A stretch of DNA of 64,000 nt from Cytophagales bacterium (lineage in GTDB: Bacteria; Bacteroidota; Bacteroidia; Cytophagales; Cyclobacteriaceae): the NCBI GenBank assembly GCA_022360015.1, contig JAKSDQ010000180.1:1-64000 (forward strand), given 5' to 3'. The position numbers and the translations under genes were made by a program. Shown piece after piece: positions 53,213 to 63,401 of this stretch. How positions within the stretch are numbered: the stretch's first letter is position 1; each line of letters starts with the position of its first letter. Below the pieces are notes generated by a model. It was given only the letters and a program-made list of their open reading frames with translations. It searched no databases and was not told where the DNA came from.

Positions 53213-55024
53213 TTATAATGCTTTAATTTTTTCAATGAGTTGTAATGTCTGACTTCCGTCAATGCCAGCACTATTGTACATTTCAAGGGCTTTTTGTGCA
53301 GCTGCTAGAGCCTCTTGTTTTCTACCTAGTTTATATAGAATAGCTGCATATGTATCATTGTTTTGTGGATAGCTATTCAATTCTATAGACCTTTTAGCCC
53401 ATTTAAGTGCTTCGTTAAGAGCAACTTCATCAGTAATGAATTTATTTTTATAAAATTCCCAAGCATGCGCATTCAATTCCGAATAGTTATTCATCAAATA
53501 TTTATTAACATAATATATAAAGTGATTTTTGTATGAGCCCCAATCTTTTTTGGATGCTGCACTTAATACCAACATTTTATCTTTTTCCCTAGTATTTGCT
53601 ATTTTTTCCTCCTGTGTTAATTCTCTTTGGATTGGTTGGAAATCATCAGAATCATCAATTACCAAAATATCTATATTTCTATCTTCCAAAGTTAGACTAA
53701 GTCCATATTGCTCTAATGCTTTATTAAGAAGCTCATAATCTTCAAAAAAAAGGCGATAATTGTCTGGAAAATAATAGTCAAAATTAGTTACATTTGACTC
53801 ATCAAAAACAATATTTAATTCACCTTTAAATCCAGTTTCATCAATTAAAGGATAGGAAGAGTAAAAGTGATTTGTTGCATTTTCTAAGAACCTAAATAAA
53901 TAATCAATAGACATTCCTTCTATTGTAAACTTTCTTTCTTGTTGATAGTAACGAAATCTAGGTTTTGAGTACTCTAATGAATCAATATTTATGATAGAAT
54001 CCTTTACAGCAAGTATCAAACACTTTTTCTTAATTTTTCTCCATTCTGTAGTTAGATGGAAATATCTATTCAAATCCTCTTGCATGATCTTTTTTAATTG
54101 ATTTTTCGTTTTTGGTTCTGAAGAAATCAATTGATAGGTATAAAGATTTTGGTGCTGTGTAACCCCATTTATATTGTGTAAATACCGGCTAGAGTCCTGT
54201 GCCTTTAAAATTATTCGATTGTAAGGTAGAGGATTTCGAAATAGATCTGAGTCACTACCTCTACCATATGCATTTCTTATCTGATCCAAAATGGACCAAT
54301 TTGAAGACGTTACATAATACCCGCTTGAATCGGCACTCTCAATAAGCTGAGTACTTAATTCGTCGGAGTAACTTGAGACTCTTGAATACCAAATCATATT
54401 CTTGCCAATTCCTTTATTTCCATCATCAAAAAGAGGAAGTCCATAATCTAAAACATTCCGTCTGTCCAACCATTCTAACGTTTCTAGATTAAATTTATCT
54501 CCTTCCAACAACGATTGAACATTGTATTCTGTAAGCCCCCCCCCATCTGTAACTGATCGGAAAACCCCTGTTTCATCAATCCAAATGATTGTTGGATATC
54601 CAGATGGTGGTAATACACGAAATAAAACTGAATCCTCTGTGACAGATGGAATGTTAAAGGAAAAATCATTTCTTTTGTTCCATCTGTCAATAAAACTCTG
54701 AACAGTATATTCAGATTCCATATGATTTACTAACATAATTTGTATTTTACCTTCAAACTTTTCCTGAAGCTTTATTAATTTTGGCCAGGAAGTTATACAA
54801 GGAGTACAGCCCGTAAACCAATAATCTAAAATCAATAGTTTGCCACGAAAATCAGATATTTTCGCAGTTTTCGAATGGTAGTTTACCAGATTATCCAGTT
54901 GGTATTTACTTGGAACAGTATCACCAATATTAAGTCGTTTACGTTGGATTTGATGAGATTGGGTTTGTGCCAGAGATGCTAAAGACATTATAGTAATTAA
55001 GATAGTCAAATTAAATGAATTCAT
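53213..55024 (-). CDS. TlpA-like thioredoxin fused to a DUF3738-like domain and TPR
   Basis: 603 residues with a signal peptide (to LASLAQ, about 20). Thioredoxin/TlpA fold at about 40-190 with active site CTPC (C73, C76; YWFTGCTPCITSWPKL). A DUF3738-like part at about 360-465 (SIDYLFRFLENATNHF, LIDETGFKGELNIVFD, LEQYGLSLTLEDRNIDIL), the family often called TIGR03435. The C-terminus holds TPR-like helices (NEALKWAKRSIELN, YAAILYKLGRKQEALAAAQK). It is the last gene behind SusC and SusD. It may reduce or oxidise disulfides of an imported or exported substrate. Confidence 0.8.
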   Translation of the reverse strand: MNSFNLTILITIMSLASLAQTQSHQIQRKRLNIGDTVPSKYQLDNLVNYHSKTAKISDFRGKLLILDYWFTGCTPCITSWPKLIKLQEKFEGKIQIMLVNHMESEYTVQSFIDRWNKRNDFSFNIPSVTEDSVLFRVLPPSGYPTIIWIDETGVFRSVTDGGGLTEYNVQSLLEGDKFNLETLEWLDRRNVLDYGLPLFDDGNKGIGKNMIWYSRVSSYSDELSTQLIESADSSGYYVTSSNWSILDQIRNAYGRGSDSDLFRNPLPYNRIILKAQDSSRYLHNINGVTQHQNLYTYQLISSEPKTKNQLKKIMQEDLNRYFHLTTEWRKIKKKCLILAVKDSIINIDSLEYSKPRFRYYQQERKFTIEGMSIDYLFRFLENATNHFYSSYPLIDETGFKGELNIVFDESNVTNFDYYFPDNYRLFFEDYELLNKALEQYGLSLTLEDRNIDILVIDDSDDFQPIQRELTQEEKIANTREKDKMLVLSAASKKDWGSYKNHFIYYVNKYLMNNYSELNAHAWEFYKNKFITDEVALNEALKWAKRSIELNSYPQNNDTYAAILYKLGRKQEALAAAQKALEMYNSAGIDGSQTLQLIEKIKAL

Positions 55025-55115
55025 TTTAGATAGTATTGATTTAAAGGGTTGCGAGAGCTAGGAACGCAATAGGAGCGTTTAGTACAATTATATTATTAAT
55101 AAACCAATATTAATT

Positions 55116-56537
55116 TTATTGATATCCTGAGTTTTGAGTAAGATTTGGATTGTTTACTATTTCTGATTGTGGAATTGGGTAGTAAATGTCTGTTTCCCCC
55201 CAATACAGTTTTACTGGAGCTAAAACTGTATTCACCCGTCCACTACGCTTAAGGTCAAACCAACGATGTCCCCATTCCGCCATCAATTCTATCCTTCTTT
55301 CTTTCTCAATCGCTAGTGACAATGAAGATGGATCATTTGCTAGGGAATTATTAAGTCCAGCTCTATTACGAATAGAATTAAGATCATCTTGCGCTCCAAT
55401 TAAATTTCCCTGCTTCAGCCTAGACTCAGCCCTGATTAAATACTGTTCAGCAAGTCTAAGAACCACTGAGTATTCTGTTAATGGTTGATTTGCTTCACTA
55501 ATTTTATATTTAAAAGGGAAATAATATGTGTTCGTTCCATTTGAGATACTATTTACCCAATTGTCCATTCGTTTATCATTTGGTTCAATAGCAGATACCA
55601 AGCCATTTGATAATGATAAATTCACTGGAGGGGCAAGAGGTATTACAAAAGTCAGAGCCTCAAATGTATTATTACCAGGTACGACTGGTTTCAATTGCCA
55701 AATCGCTTCACGGTTGTTAGCTAAAAATACATCATTCAGATTAGGAAGCAGATTATAGGTTGTTGAGTTTTCAATTATTGACGAAGCTTGCTTTTCAGCA
55801 TTGCTCCAGTCCTCCAGATATAAATAAACTCTAGCTAACATAGCGGATGCAGCAGCTTTATTTGGCCGAACTCTTTCACCCCCGGAAAAGGAATAATCTT
55901 CTGCTAAAACACCTTGTGCATCTTCCAAATCAGCAATTATTTGCTCATACACTAAACTTTGTATCGATCTAGATGCTCTCTGATTCGCCTTAAAATCTGT
56001 GTTGATTATGAGTGGAACGTCCCCAAATAGATTTACCAAATAAAAATAACAGAATGCACGGATAAACTTGGCCTCCCCATGTAGTTGCATTCTTGTTTCT
56101 TCCGTAATTCCACTCGAATTTTCTAACCCTTCTAGGATAGAGTTAGCAAAAAAAATAAATTCATATGCAGGTTTCCAAATTGAATTCTGAACCAAAATAT
56201 TTGTTGCCAATAAAGAATTAGAAAAAAATTCAATTTGGTTAGAGTTTGTGGAGAAATTTACAAATTCATCAGAAGAAAGTCCAGTTACCACAGTGATGCT
56301 TTCCCTGTTACCACTTGCGAATCCTCCAGTTCCAATCATCTGACTATAAACACCGTCTATTGCAGATGTAGCACTTACATCATCAATAAAAACTGTTTCG
56401 GTAACAATTTGATTTGTTGGAGGACTGATGTCTACAAAATCTTGACAAGAAAGTAATAGTATCCCAATACCTATACTGAAAATAGTGGGTAAATATTTTA
56501 TGTGAAAAAAGATAAAAAGGTTTATTAAGCTTTTCAT
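55116..56537 (-). CDS. SusD/RagB family outer-membrane lipoprotein
   Basis: 473 residues, lipoprotein signal with Cys 31 in LLLSCQDF. The SusD-like TPR body is plain: a long N-terminal helix region (ATSAIDGVYSQMIGT), AKFIRAFCYFYLVNLFGDVP, AASAMLARVYLYLEDWSNAE and the C-terminal EKERRIELMAEWGHRWFDLKRSG. It closes the SusC pore and captures a substrate, sugar or peptide. It starts 12 bases after the SusC gene stop (same operon). Confidence 0.95.
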   Translation of the reverse strand: MKSLINLFIFFHIKYLPTIFSIGIGILLLSCQDFVDISPPTNQIVTETVFIDDVSATSAIDGVYSQMIGTGGFASGNRESITVVTGLSSDEFVNFSTNSNQIEFFSNSLLATNILVQNSIWKPAYEFIFFANSILEGLENSSGITEETRMQLHGEAKFIRAFCYFYLVNLFGDVPLIINTDFKANQRASRSIQSLVYEQIIADLEDAQGVLAEDYSFSGGERVRPNKAAASAMLARVYLYLEDWSNAEKQASSIIENSTTYNLLPNLNDVFLANNREAIWQLKPVVPGNNTFEALTFVIPLAPPVNLSLSNGLVSAIEPNDKRMDNWVNSISNGTNTYYFPFKYKISEANQPLTEYSVVLRLAEQYLIRAESRLKQGNLIGAQDDLNSIRNRAGLNNSLANDPSSLSLAIEKERRIELMAEWGHRWFDLKRSGRVNTVLAPVKLYWGETDIYYPIPQSEIVNNPNLTQNSGYQ

Positions 56538-56549
56538 AATAAGTCTAAT

Positions 56550-59500
56550 TTAAAAAGCGAATTGAACACCTGCTGTCACAATTCTTAAAGGTGGAAGTGT
56601 CATCAAACTTTGAGTTTCAGGGTCTAATCCAACATAGTCGGAAAAGGTCAATAAATTTTGACATTGAATATAAATTTTTGCATTTTGAACTGGAGTTCTA
56701 CTTATCCAGATTGAGGGTAATCTGTATAATATAGAAAGGTTTTTCAATCGAACAAAAGATGCATCTGTAATGCCCGCATCACTATTTCGTTGGTTTAAGT
56801 GTGATTGGACATGGGAGAACACGGTATATTGTTGGATATCAGTAATATCTCCTGGTTTCTGCCAACGATTTGAAACGATAGCGGGCTGGTTTATGGCAGA
56901 TGCACCAGGAACTGACCCCCAATCAGCAATGTAATTTCTCCCGGTTTGTTTTACAAATTGTAAAAACACATCCAGTTCAAAATTCTTGTAACGTAATGTG
57001 TTTTGAAATCCCCCAAAATAATTTTGGGCAATTTCTTCCCTGATTTGCAAGTCTTCTGGAAAGTCCGTTCCAATCCCATTGCCATCAACATCCTCAAACA
57101 AATAAATACCTGACTCAGGATCAACCCCAAGAGAATGAAATGCTTTTTGAATAAACAAAGATTCACCAACCTCATAAATGTTAGCAAATGGGGATCCTTC
57201 CAAATTTGGATATTCTATCAATTTGTTTTTTGGAATTGTAACATTGAAGCCAGTAGTCCATTGAAAATCATTGGTTTGAATATTAACAATGTCCATATCA
57301 AATTCCCAGCCTTTATTTTCCACAGTAGCCGGAAGGTTAAACTGTACAGTGGGCTGACCAGTAATAACTGGCAAAGGGAGACCAACAAGTTGATTAGAAG
57401 AACGGTTACGATACCAACTCGCTTCAATAAAAATCCGGTCATTGAATAAGCCTAATTCCAAGGCTGCCTCCAATTTTTTATTGCTTTCCCATGCAAAATC
57501 CGGATTTACATGACGCGTCCGTATCAATCCGCTCCGTCCTTGATATGGATAGGTTGTTGAAGTATAGGTATCCAAAAATCCATAATCAGGAATTTGATCA
57601 CTTCCAGTTGTCCCATAGCTAGCTCGCAATTTACCAAAATTTATAAAGGTGATATTTTCAATGAAAGGTTCATTAGAAAAAATCCAAGCTACACCTAAGG
57701 CACCGAAATTAGCAAACTGTTCACCAGGACCAAAACGGCTAGAACCATCTCTTCGGCCAGTTAGATTAATAATATATTTATCATCCCAGTTATAATTAAC
57801 ACGTCCAAATATGGCATTGTAGCGATACTGGGCAAAATTTGAAAAGACTATTTGAATATTAGGAGCAGCTTGAAGGTTCTCTAACAGTGCATCACTAGTG
57901 TAACCACTTGCATTAATTGTCTCATCCTCTTGATTGTTTTGTTGAAATGTACCACCAATCAAAAAATTTAATTTTCCTTTTCCAATATTTTTAGAATACT
58001 CTAGTTGAGGTTCAGCGATCCATGTTTTTATGGCACCGGTTGAATGATTAGCACCTCCTGTCTGGCCTACTCGATTTGCAGGATTTAATGCACTCAAGGG
58101 TCGTGTTCCTATTTGCGTGCTTCTTATATTTGTGTATCCTATACTTGCCCTCACCTGCAAACCTGGCAACAGAAGATAACTTAACTTCGAATTGGCAATA
58201 AGGTTGTCAGTAACGCCCTTAAATTCCCTTTCTAAACTTGCTAGGGGATTAGAAAATGTGGAGTTTTCCCAATTCAAATCACCATTTTCATCATATAGTG
58301 CCGGTGCTATTGGTGGTAAAAAAAGAGCTTCACTGGTTAAATCTATTTCTGGTAAATTCAATTTATCGGAAACAAAACTTGCTGTAAACGTTACATTAAA
58401 TTTTTGATTAGAAGTGTTATGAGAAAGATTAATATGAGCTGATCCTTTTTTGTTAGCTTTATTTCCTGGAAAAACAGTTGTTTCTTGATAATATCCACCA
58501 CCAATCAAAAAGCTGGTATTAGCATTTCCCCCTGAAATTGAAACTTGCATATTCGTGGTATTTGCAGTACCACCTAGCAATTCTTCCTGCCAATCTGTGT
58601 ATCTCGTGGTATCCCATGCAAACAAATCGGGGAAAAATGATTGAAAAGAAGGATCAAGCGGCCATAACCCTTCATTACCCAAAGCTTCTCGCCTCATTTC
58701 CACATATTGTTCGGAATTAAGCAAATTCATTTTGTTAATTACCTCACCAACGCCTTGAGAGAAATCCATATTTACTTTCAGGTCTCCTTCCTCACCACTC
58801 TTTGTAGTAATCAAAACTACTCCGTTCGCTCCTCTAGAGCCATAAATAGCTGTTGCATCTGCATCCTTCAACACTTCAATACTTTCAATACTAGATGGAT
58901 TAATACTATTAAATGGACTAACGGAATTGGGCAGTATACCACTTACATTTCTTGAATTTAGCGGTGTTGAAGGAAATGGCACACCATTTACAACGTATAG
59001 CGGCTCATTACCATCAACTCTTAAACTATTTTGACCACGAATACGCACTGTAAAAGCACCTCCCGGAACACCACTATTCTGTACCACATTAACCCCAGCC
59101 AACCGCCCCTGTAGTGACTGCAGAGGATTACTTATTGGTTGCTTTTCTATTTCTTCGGCGGAAATTTTAGCAATGTTTCCCGTACTCTCGCGTTTATCTG
59201 AATCCCAATATCCCGTACTCACAACAATCTCTCCCAACGTAGTCACATCCAACATCAGCGATACATCAACCACCACTCTTCCCCCAATTGCTACCTCTAG
59301 CCGTTCATAACCAACATAAGAAAAAACCAAAGTCGTAGCATCATCCGGCGCCGACAATCTATAACTCCCATCCGCATCTGTAATCACCCCTATACTAGTA
59401 CCTTTAACCAACACACTAGCCCCGGGCAGCGGTGCGCCTTCTACGTCTGTCACCTTTCCACTGATGTCTTGTTCGAGCACAGGTTGTGTTAATTTTTTGG

Positions 59501-59894
59501 GGCCTTCTTTTTCTTTGAGCGCCTCGGTGCCGATGGCGATGGCGCCGTCGTTTTGCTGGAATATGAGGCCGGTGGCGCTGGCAATTTGCTGTAGAACGTA
59601 GGCGATGCTTTTGTTGTCGGCGCTGAGAGTAATCCTGTGGTTACTGGTTTTGGATAGCAGGTCGCCTGAATAAATAAACTTGAATGCGGTTTGGACCTCC
59701 AGGACATTGATCATCTGCCTTAGTGAGGCATCTTGCAAGTCGACGGAGACCATGACCTCTTTAATGTTTTTGTGCTGCGCATTACCGTTATTGGCCAGCA
59801 GTATACTTGTAAACAAGCAGGTAAGTATTATACCATACAAAAAGGATTTACTCATAATTACAAGGATCCTTGTGAAACGTAAAGGTTTGCTCAT
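56550..59894 (-). CDS. SusC/RagA TonB-dependent transporter with STN domain
   Basis: 1114 residues. Order: signal sequence, secretin/TonB short N-terminal (STN) domain at about 45-125 (VSVDLQDASLRQMINVLE), a CarboxypepD_reg-like domain at 143-225 (ISGKVTDVEGAPLPGASVLVKGTSIG), TonB plug (LQSLQGRLAGVNVVQNSG, ESIEVLKDADATAIYGSRGANGVVLI) and a large barrel. The STN domain marks a transducer that signals to FecR, which is encoded directly upstream (60048). It takes up an unknown substrate. Ends 12 bases before susD. Confidence 0.96.
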   Translation of the reverse strand: MSKPLRFTRILVIMSKSFLYGIILTCLFTSILLANNGNAQHKNIKEVMVSVDLQDASLRQMINVLEVQTAFKFIYSGDLLSKTSNHRITLSADNKSIAYVLQQIASATGLIFQQNDGAIAIGTEALKEKEGPKKLTQPVLEQDISGKVTDVEGAPLPGASVLVKGTSIGVITDADGSYRLSAPDDATTLVFSYVGYERLEVAIGGRVVVDVSLMLDVTTLGEIVVSTGYWDSDKRESTGNIAKISAEEIEKQPISNPLQSLQGRLAGVNVVQNSGVPGGAFTVRIRGQNSLRVDGNEPLYVVNGVPFPSTPLNSRNVSGILPNSVSPFNSINPSSIESIEVLKDADATAIYGSRGANGVVLITTKSGEEGDLKVNMDFSQGVGEVINKMNLLNSEQYVEMRREALGNEGLWPLDPSFQSFFPDLFAWDTTRYTDWQEELLGGTANTTNMQVSISGGNANTSFLIGGGYYQETTVFPGNKANKKGSAHINLSHNTSNQKFNVTFTASFVSDKLNLPEIDLTSEALFLPPIAPALYDENGDLNWENSTFSNPLASLEREFKGVTDNLIANSKLSYLLLPGLQVRASIGYTNIRSTQIGTRPLSALNPANRVGQTGGANHSTGAIKTWIAEPQLEYSKNIGKGKLNFLIGGTFQQNNQEDETINASGYTSDALLENLQAAPNIQIVFSNFAQYRYNAIFGRVNYNWDDKYIINLTGRRDGSSRFGPGEQFANFGALGVAWIFSNEPFIENITFINFGKLRASYGTTGSDQIPDYGFLDTYTSTTYPYQGRSGLIRTRHVNPDFAWESNKKLEAALELGLFNDRIFIEASWYRNRSSNQLVGLPLPVITGQPTVQFNLPATVENKGWEFDMDIVNIQTNDFQWTTGFNVTIPKNKLIEYPNLEGSPFANIYEVGESLFIQKAFHSLGVDPESGIYLFEDVDGNGIGTDFPEDLQIREEIAQNYFGGFQNTLRYKNFELDVFLQFVKQTGRNYIADWGSVPGASAINQPAIVSNRWQKPGDITDIQQYTVFSHVQSHLNQRNSDAGITDASFVRLKNLSILYRLPSIWISRTPVQNAKIYIQCQNLLTFSDYVGLDPETQSLMTLPPLRIVTAGVQFAF

Positions 59895-60047
59895 ACGATT
59901 TGATTTTAATTAGATCACCTGATCTTTCGGCCAACATTTGCTACAACACTTGGACAGCCTCTGATCGGTTTCTATATTTTTTTGTTTAAGTAGTTTACAG
60001 TTTTAAAAAATATCCATCTGTTCGTTTAAAAAGTCTTATTTCAAATC

Positions 60048-61172
60048 CTACCCATCACATCCCTTTCCATCAATTTTTACCCCATCTGCAGTAAATTGAT
60101 ACTCAATCCCCAGCACTACCTTTAAACTCTCAAGTACGGTATACAATGAGGCGTTATTATACTCTCCAATGATCAGGCAGTCATTTAACCCTTCATTCAT
60201 CAACTCAAAATCCACATCATACCATCGCGATAAGGTTACAATTACCTCTTCAAACCTTGTTTCTTCAAAATGAAGCGTACCATTGGACCAGTCCAAATAT
60301 TTCTCAGCATCTACCTCCAGCCTGGTAAGATCGTCACCGGTCAGACTATATACCGCTTGCTGGTTAGGTGTAAGCTCCAGTTCCTGATTTGCCATAATAT
60401 TATCCTGATCTTTGGCAGCATCCTTCTGTACTTTCACTTTTCCTGTGGCCACAGTCACCTCAATGGCTTCTTCGCCAGGGTAAGCTTTGATGTTAAACGA
60501 GGTGCCTAGTACCGTCGTAACCAGATCACCTGAACGGACAATAAAGGGGCGGCCGGGATCTTTTTCCACCTCAAAAAAGGCCTCACCTTCCAGAAAAACC
60601 TCCCTGGTATTACCTTCAAAAAGCTTGGGAAAGATAAGCTTACTGCCTGAATTAAGTTTGACCTGGGAACCATCAGAAAGAGGGATTGTGGACTTTTGTC
60701 CATGTTGACTGACCTTTTCTACATAGGCAACTTCAGGTGACACAACTATACCTTCATGGGAGAGATAATACCACATCCCGGCACCACCGGCAACCACCGA
60801 AATAATGAAAAATCTTTTGAGCCAATTCCAAAATCCCGTTTTTTTTCTTTTGTAATTCAGGTCGCTTTCTGCCCTGCCGATTTTTTTAATAGCCCTTTCT
60901 ATTTCATAATCATGTCCTTTTGATGCTTTTATAAGTTCTTCAAGCCGCCTGTTTTTCTTGTCCAGGTCTTTGCTGCTTTCTTTTGGAAAATTGATGGACT
61001 TATATTTTTCTGCCAGTTCAAAGTAATCCCACAACTCCGAAAGGTGTTGCCTGATCTGAGGGTCATGGTCTGATTTTTTCAGGTAAGTATTAAATTTTTC
61101 CAATTCTTCTTTACTAATCGTTTTGTTGACAAATTTTTGAAACAAAAAGCTAATCTCATTTTTCATTTTCAT
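60048..61172 (-). CDS. FecR family anti-sigma factor
   Basis: 374 residues from ATG 61172 (ATG 61166, MKNEISFLF, would line up better with the three small FecR-N proteins; TTG 61193 is weak). N-terminal cytoplasmic domain (FLFQKFVNKTISKEELEKFN ... LSELWDYFE), a linker, one membrane helix (about 119-138: FFIISVVAGGAGMWYYL), and the periplasmic FecR domain (VSQHGQKSTIPLSDGSQVKLNSGSKL, REVFLEGEAFFEV) with a DUF4974-like C-terminus. It receives the signal from the SusC STN domain and controls the sigma factor encoded 281 bases upstream. Confidence 0.94.
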   Translation of the reverse strand: MKMKNEISFLFQKFVNKTISKEELEKFNTYLKKSDHDPQIRQHLSELWDYFELAEKYKSINFPKESSKDLDKKNRRLEELIKASKGHDYEIERAIKKIGRAESDLNYKRKKTGFWNWLKRFFIISVVAGGAGMWYYLSHEGIVVSPEVAYVEKVSQHGQKSTIPLSDGSQVKLNSGSKLIFPKLFEGNTREVFLEGEAFFEVEKDPGRPFIVRSGDLVTTVLGTSFNIKAYPGEEAIEVTVATGKVKVQKDAAKDQDNIMANQELELTPNQQAVYSLTGDDLTRLEVDAEKYLDWSNGTLHFEETRFEEVIVTLSRWYDVDFELMNEGLNDCLIIGEYNNASLYTVLESLKVVLGIEYQFTADGVKIDGKGCDG

Positions 61173-61452
61173 AACAAGCGCATAGTTTGCCAAACGTCCT
61201 TTTAGTGTTTTCCGGGCCTTTGTAAGAAATACTTTTCATGGGGTAAAAACTCCCAGCGATAATTTAGTTTTTTTTTGAGTTGCTGATAAGCAGGGCAATA
61301 TTTACTAAAAAAATGGAAACAGGTTTTGTCTGCAAGTAAGTGGACCAATAGGAAATACCTCTTTAGCATACCAGATTGAGGCTAGAAGAGTCTGGCACCG
61401 GATTAGGTGGGTGGAGCATTTAAGAAAAGAGCAATGTGAGTAGAAAAAGGAA

Positions 61453-62076
61453 TCAGATGCTTAAAGCCAACAACAAAAAAGAAACCGGGATTTCAGCATT
61501 GGCTTTCAACTTTTCCTTAATAGCCCGAAGCGCCAGGCCCAGATGATTCTGAACCGTTTTTACTGTCAAATGAAGTTCAGCAGCTATTTCTTTGTTGCTT
61601 TTCCCTTCGTTCCGTGACAATTCATAAATCAGTCTTTTTTGGGCAGGAAGTTCCGCTATAACATCTTTCAGAATACGTTGATACTCTTTGAAGGTGAAGG
61701 CGTCCTGGGTACTGTTGCTGGCGGCATGATTGATGTTCGCGGCCTGTTCCTTTTTCAAGCGTTCATTACGGGCAACTTTCTTTAAATGATCAAAAGCGAG
61801 GTTCCTGGTGATCTTGAAGATATAATGGCTAAAGTTAAGTTCGGGATTCAGCTTGCTTCTGGTCAACCATATCTTCAGAAATACTTCCTGAACCATTTCA
61901 TCCGCCAGATACCGGCAATCTGTGATAACCAGTGCGTATGCTTTAAGCCTGACCTGATAATGCTTATAAATATCCATAAAGGCATCTTCATCTCCCGCCT
62001 TTATTCTTTTAATCAACTGACTTTCAGAACTGTCCAGGTTGCTTGCTCTCGATTTTCCACCGGTAGTACTCCCCAT
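61453..62076 (-). CDS. ECF sigma-70 factor of the SusC/FecR system
   Basis: 207 residues from ATG 62076, which has AAGGTGA in front; GTG 62082 is also possible. Region 2 is at about 35-100 (DEDAFMDIYKHYQVRLKAYA, MVQEVFLKIW), region 4 at about 145-200 (LPAQKRLIYELSRNEGKSNK, HLTVKTVQNHLGLALRAIKE). It fits the Bacteroidota FecI-like ECF group. Together with FecR it senses transport of the SusC substrate and turns on susC/D. It lies 5' of FecR on the same strand. Confidence 0.93.
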   Translation of the reverse strand: MGSTTGGKSRASNLDSSESQLIKRIKAGDEDAFMDIYKHYQVRLKAYALVITDCRYLADEMVQEVFLKIWLTRSKLNPELNFSHYIFKITRNLAFDHLKKVARNERLKKEQAANINHAASNSTQDAFTFKEYQRILKDVIAELPAQKRLIYELSRNEGKSNKEIAAELHLTVKTVQNHLGLALRAIKEKLKANAEIPVSFLLLALSI

Positions 62077-62082
62077 GTTCAC

Positions 62083-62472
62083 CTTGTATATATTAAGTTT
62101 CGATTAACAAATTATGATGTTAAAAACTATGTAAGATAAATATTCTGGAAAAGATTTCAAGATTTTATGTAAAAAAAATTCGAGATTTTTGACCGCAACA
62201 GGTGCTTAATAGCTATAGAATGACACAATAGCATTAAGTGATTTTAACATCAAAAAATCTACAACTTACTGAAAAACAAGACATTCAAACCCCTTTATTT
62301 GACCCGTCATAAGTACACAACCCATATAATTCAATAATTTTAGTCGCTTCAGCAGGTTTTATGTAATCCTATGTTTTTCATCAATTTTTTCAGGTTCTAT
62401 TTTTGGGAAAAAAGTTTATCTTAACAGGTAAAAATAAATTTATGCCTGGAATTCGGTGAAATTGGATGCCGC
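62083..62472. other. intergenic in front of the sigma gene
   Basis: About 390 AT-rich bases between the first small FecR-N gene and the sigma factor gene. No gene is seen. It probably carries the sigma gene promoter, but no clear element was found. Confidence 0.35.
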
Positions 62473-62847
62473 TTATTCAAAAAAATTCTTTATCCTTCGG
62501 AAAACGCCTTTTACCTTTGCTACCAGTTGCAAGCCCAGGTTGGTGTTTTTTTTCTCAACTTTTTTGAGGATGTGGGCAATTTTCCGGTTCAACTGTCTGT
62601 TCTCTTCTTCGAGCTGTTTGAGGAATTCTTCCCTGATTTTTAACTGCAGCAACTTCCTTTCGAATTCACAACTAGTGTGGTACACTTCGTTTATCTCCAT
62701 GTAATCCCACAATTTGGCAAGAATTCCCAGGATTTCTGCGTGAGATTGGTCATCCTCCAGAAGGGCATAGAATTTTTCCAGCTCTTCTTTGGTTTTGAGG
62801 TTCTTGTCAAAAAACTTCTGAAATAATTGGTCGACGTTGTTTATCAT
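62473..62847 (-). CDS. stand-alone FecR-N-like protein 1 with coiled-coil tail
   Basis: 124 residues. Residues 1-55 align with the FecR N-terminal sigma-binding domain encoded at 60048: V-x-x-L-F-Q-K-F-x-(D/N)-K-x-x-x-x-E-E-L-E-K-F ... L-A-K-L-W-D-Y-M-E. Then a long charged coiled-coil (LLQLKIREEFLKQLEEENRQ to about 100) and a basic amphipathic tail. No membrane helix or FecR periplasmic domain is present, so it should be a soluble cytoplasmic protein. It is one of three neighbours of this kind upstream of the sigma factor. Likely binds ECF sigma factors. Confidence 0.72.
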   Translation of the reverse strand: MINNVDQLFQKFFDKNLKTKEELEKFYALLEDDQSHAEILGILAKLWDYMEINEVYHTSCEFERKLLQLKIREEFLKQLEEENRQLNRKIAHILKKVEKKNTNLGLQLVAKVKGVFRRIKNFFE

Positions 62848-62879
62848 GAAAGTAACATTTTTTAATTTCGCAAATCTCC

Positions 62880-62902
62880 ATTTGTACAGTCCGTGTACAA
62901 AT
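62880..62902. promoter_or_regulatory. perfect 9-bp palindrome in front of FecR-N protein 1
   Basis: ATTTGTACA-gtccg-TGTACAAAT: arms 62880-62888 and 62894-62902 are perfectly complementary with a 5-base spacer. It is 32 bases before the start of the gene at 62847 (minus strand), a good place for an operator. Half-site-like ATTTGTAC also occurs at 63890-63897. Confidence 0.6.
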
Positions 62903-63055
62903 TAATACACGTATTACTGTCTGAACTCCCGGGTATAAGTAATTTTTTTTACTTGATTACTGTGGAGTTTATCGCAATTCCGGATATGATTGACGGTTTG
63001 CGCTTTAAATGCTATAATTTAATCTGCCCGATATCCTGCCAGGTAAAAACAATTT

Positions 63056-63247
63056 TCAAAGCAAATGCTCGATTTCAGCACCCGCCGTTATTTCCATGTA
63101 GTCCCACAACTCATTAAGGAGTCTTAGAAGGTGAGGGTCATTTTCCAGATCGAGTAAACAGATACTAAACCTTTCCCATTCCTGTTTATCAATATTTTTA
63201 TCCACAAATTGCTGGAATAACTGGTTGATTTCTTTATTCATTCCCAT
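63056..63247 (-). CDS. stand-alone FecR-N-like protein 2
   Basis: 63 residues, little more than the FecR N-terminal domain itself: N-K-E-I-N-Q-L-F-Q-Q-F-V-D-K, then E-W-E-R-F and L-L-N-E-L-W-D-Y-M-E. ATG 63241 (third codon) lines up with the FecR start MKNEISFLF. No tail, no membrane segment. The shortest of the three, so it shows the minimal module. Confidence 0.68.
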   Translation of the reverse strand: MGMNKEINQLFQQFVDKNIDKQEWERFSICLLDLENDPHLLRLLNELWDYMEITAGAEIEHLL

Positions 63248-63401
63248 AGCCTTTCATGATTTGCCGATGTTTGGTTCATTCTGACTTGATCGTAAATTAA
63301 GATGGTTTACAGCGGAATTCCAAAGCATTATTGCTTTTTTCCGTAGGGTAATAGGCAGGCATAAATCGAAGTGTTTTGAGCCCAGGTACTGTCTGATAAA
63401 C

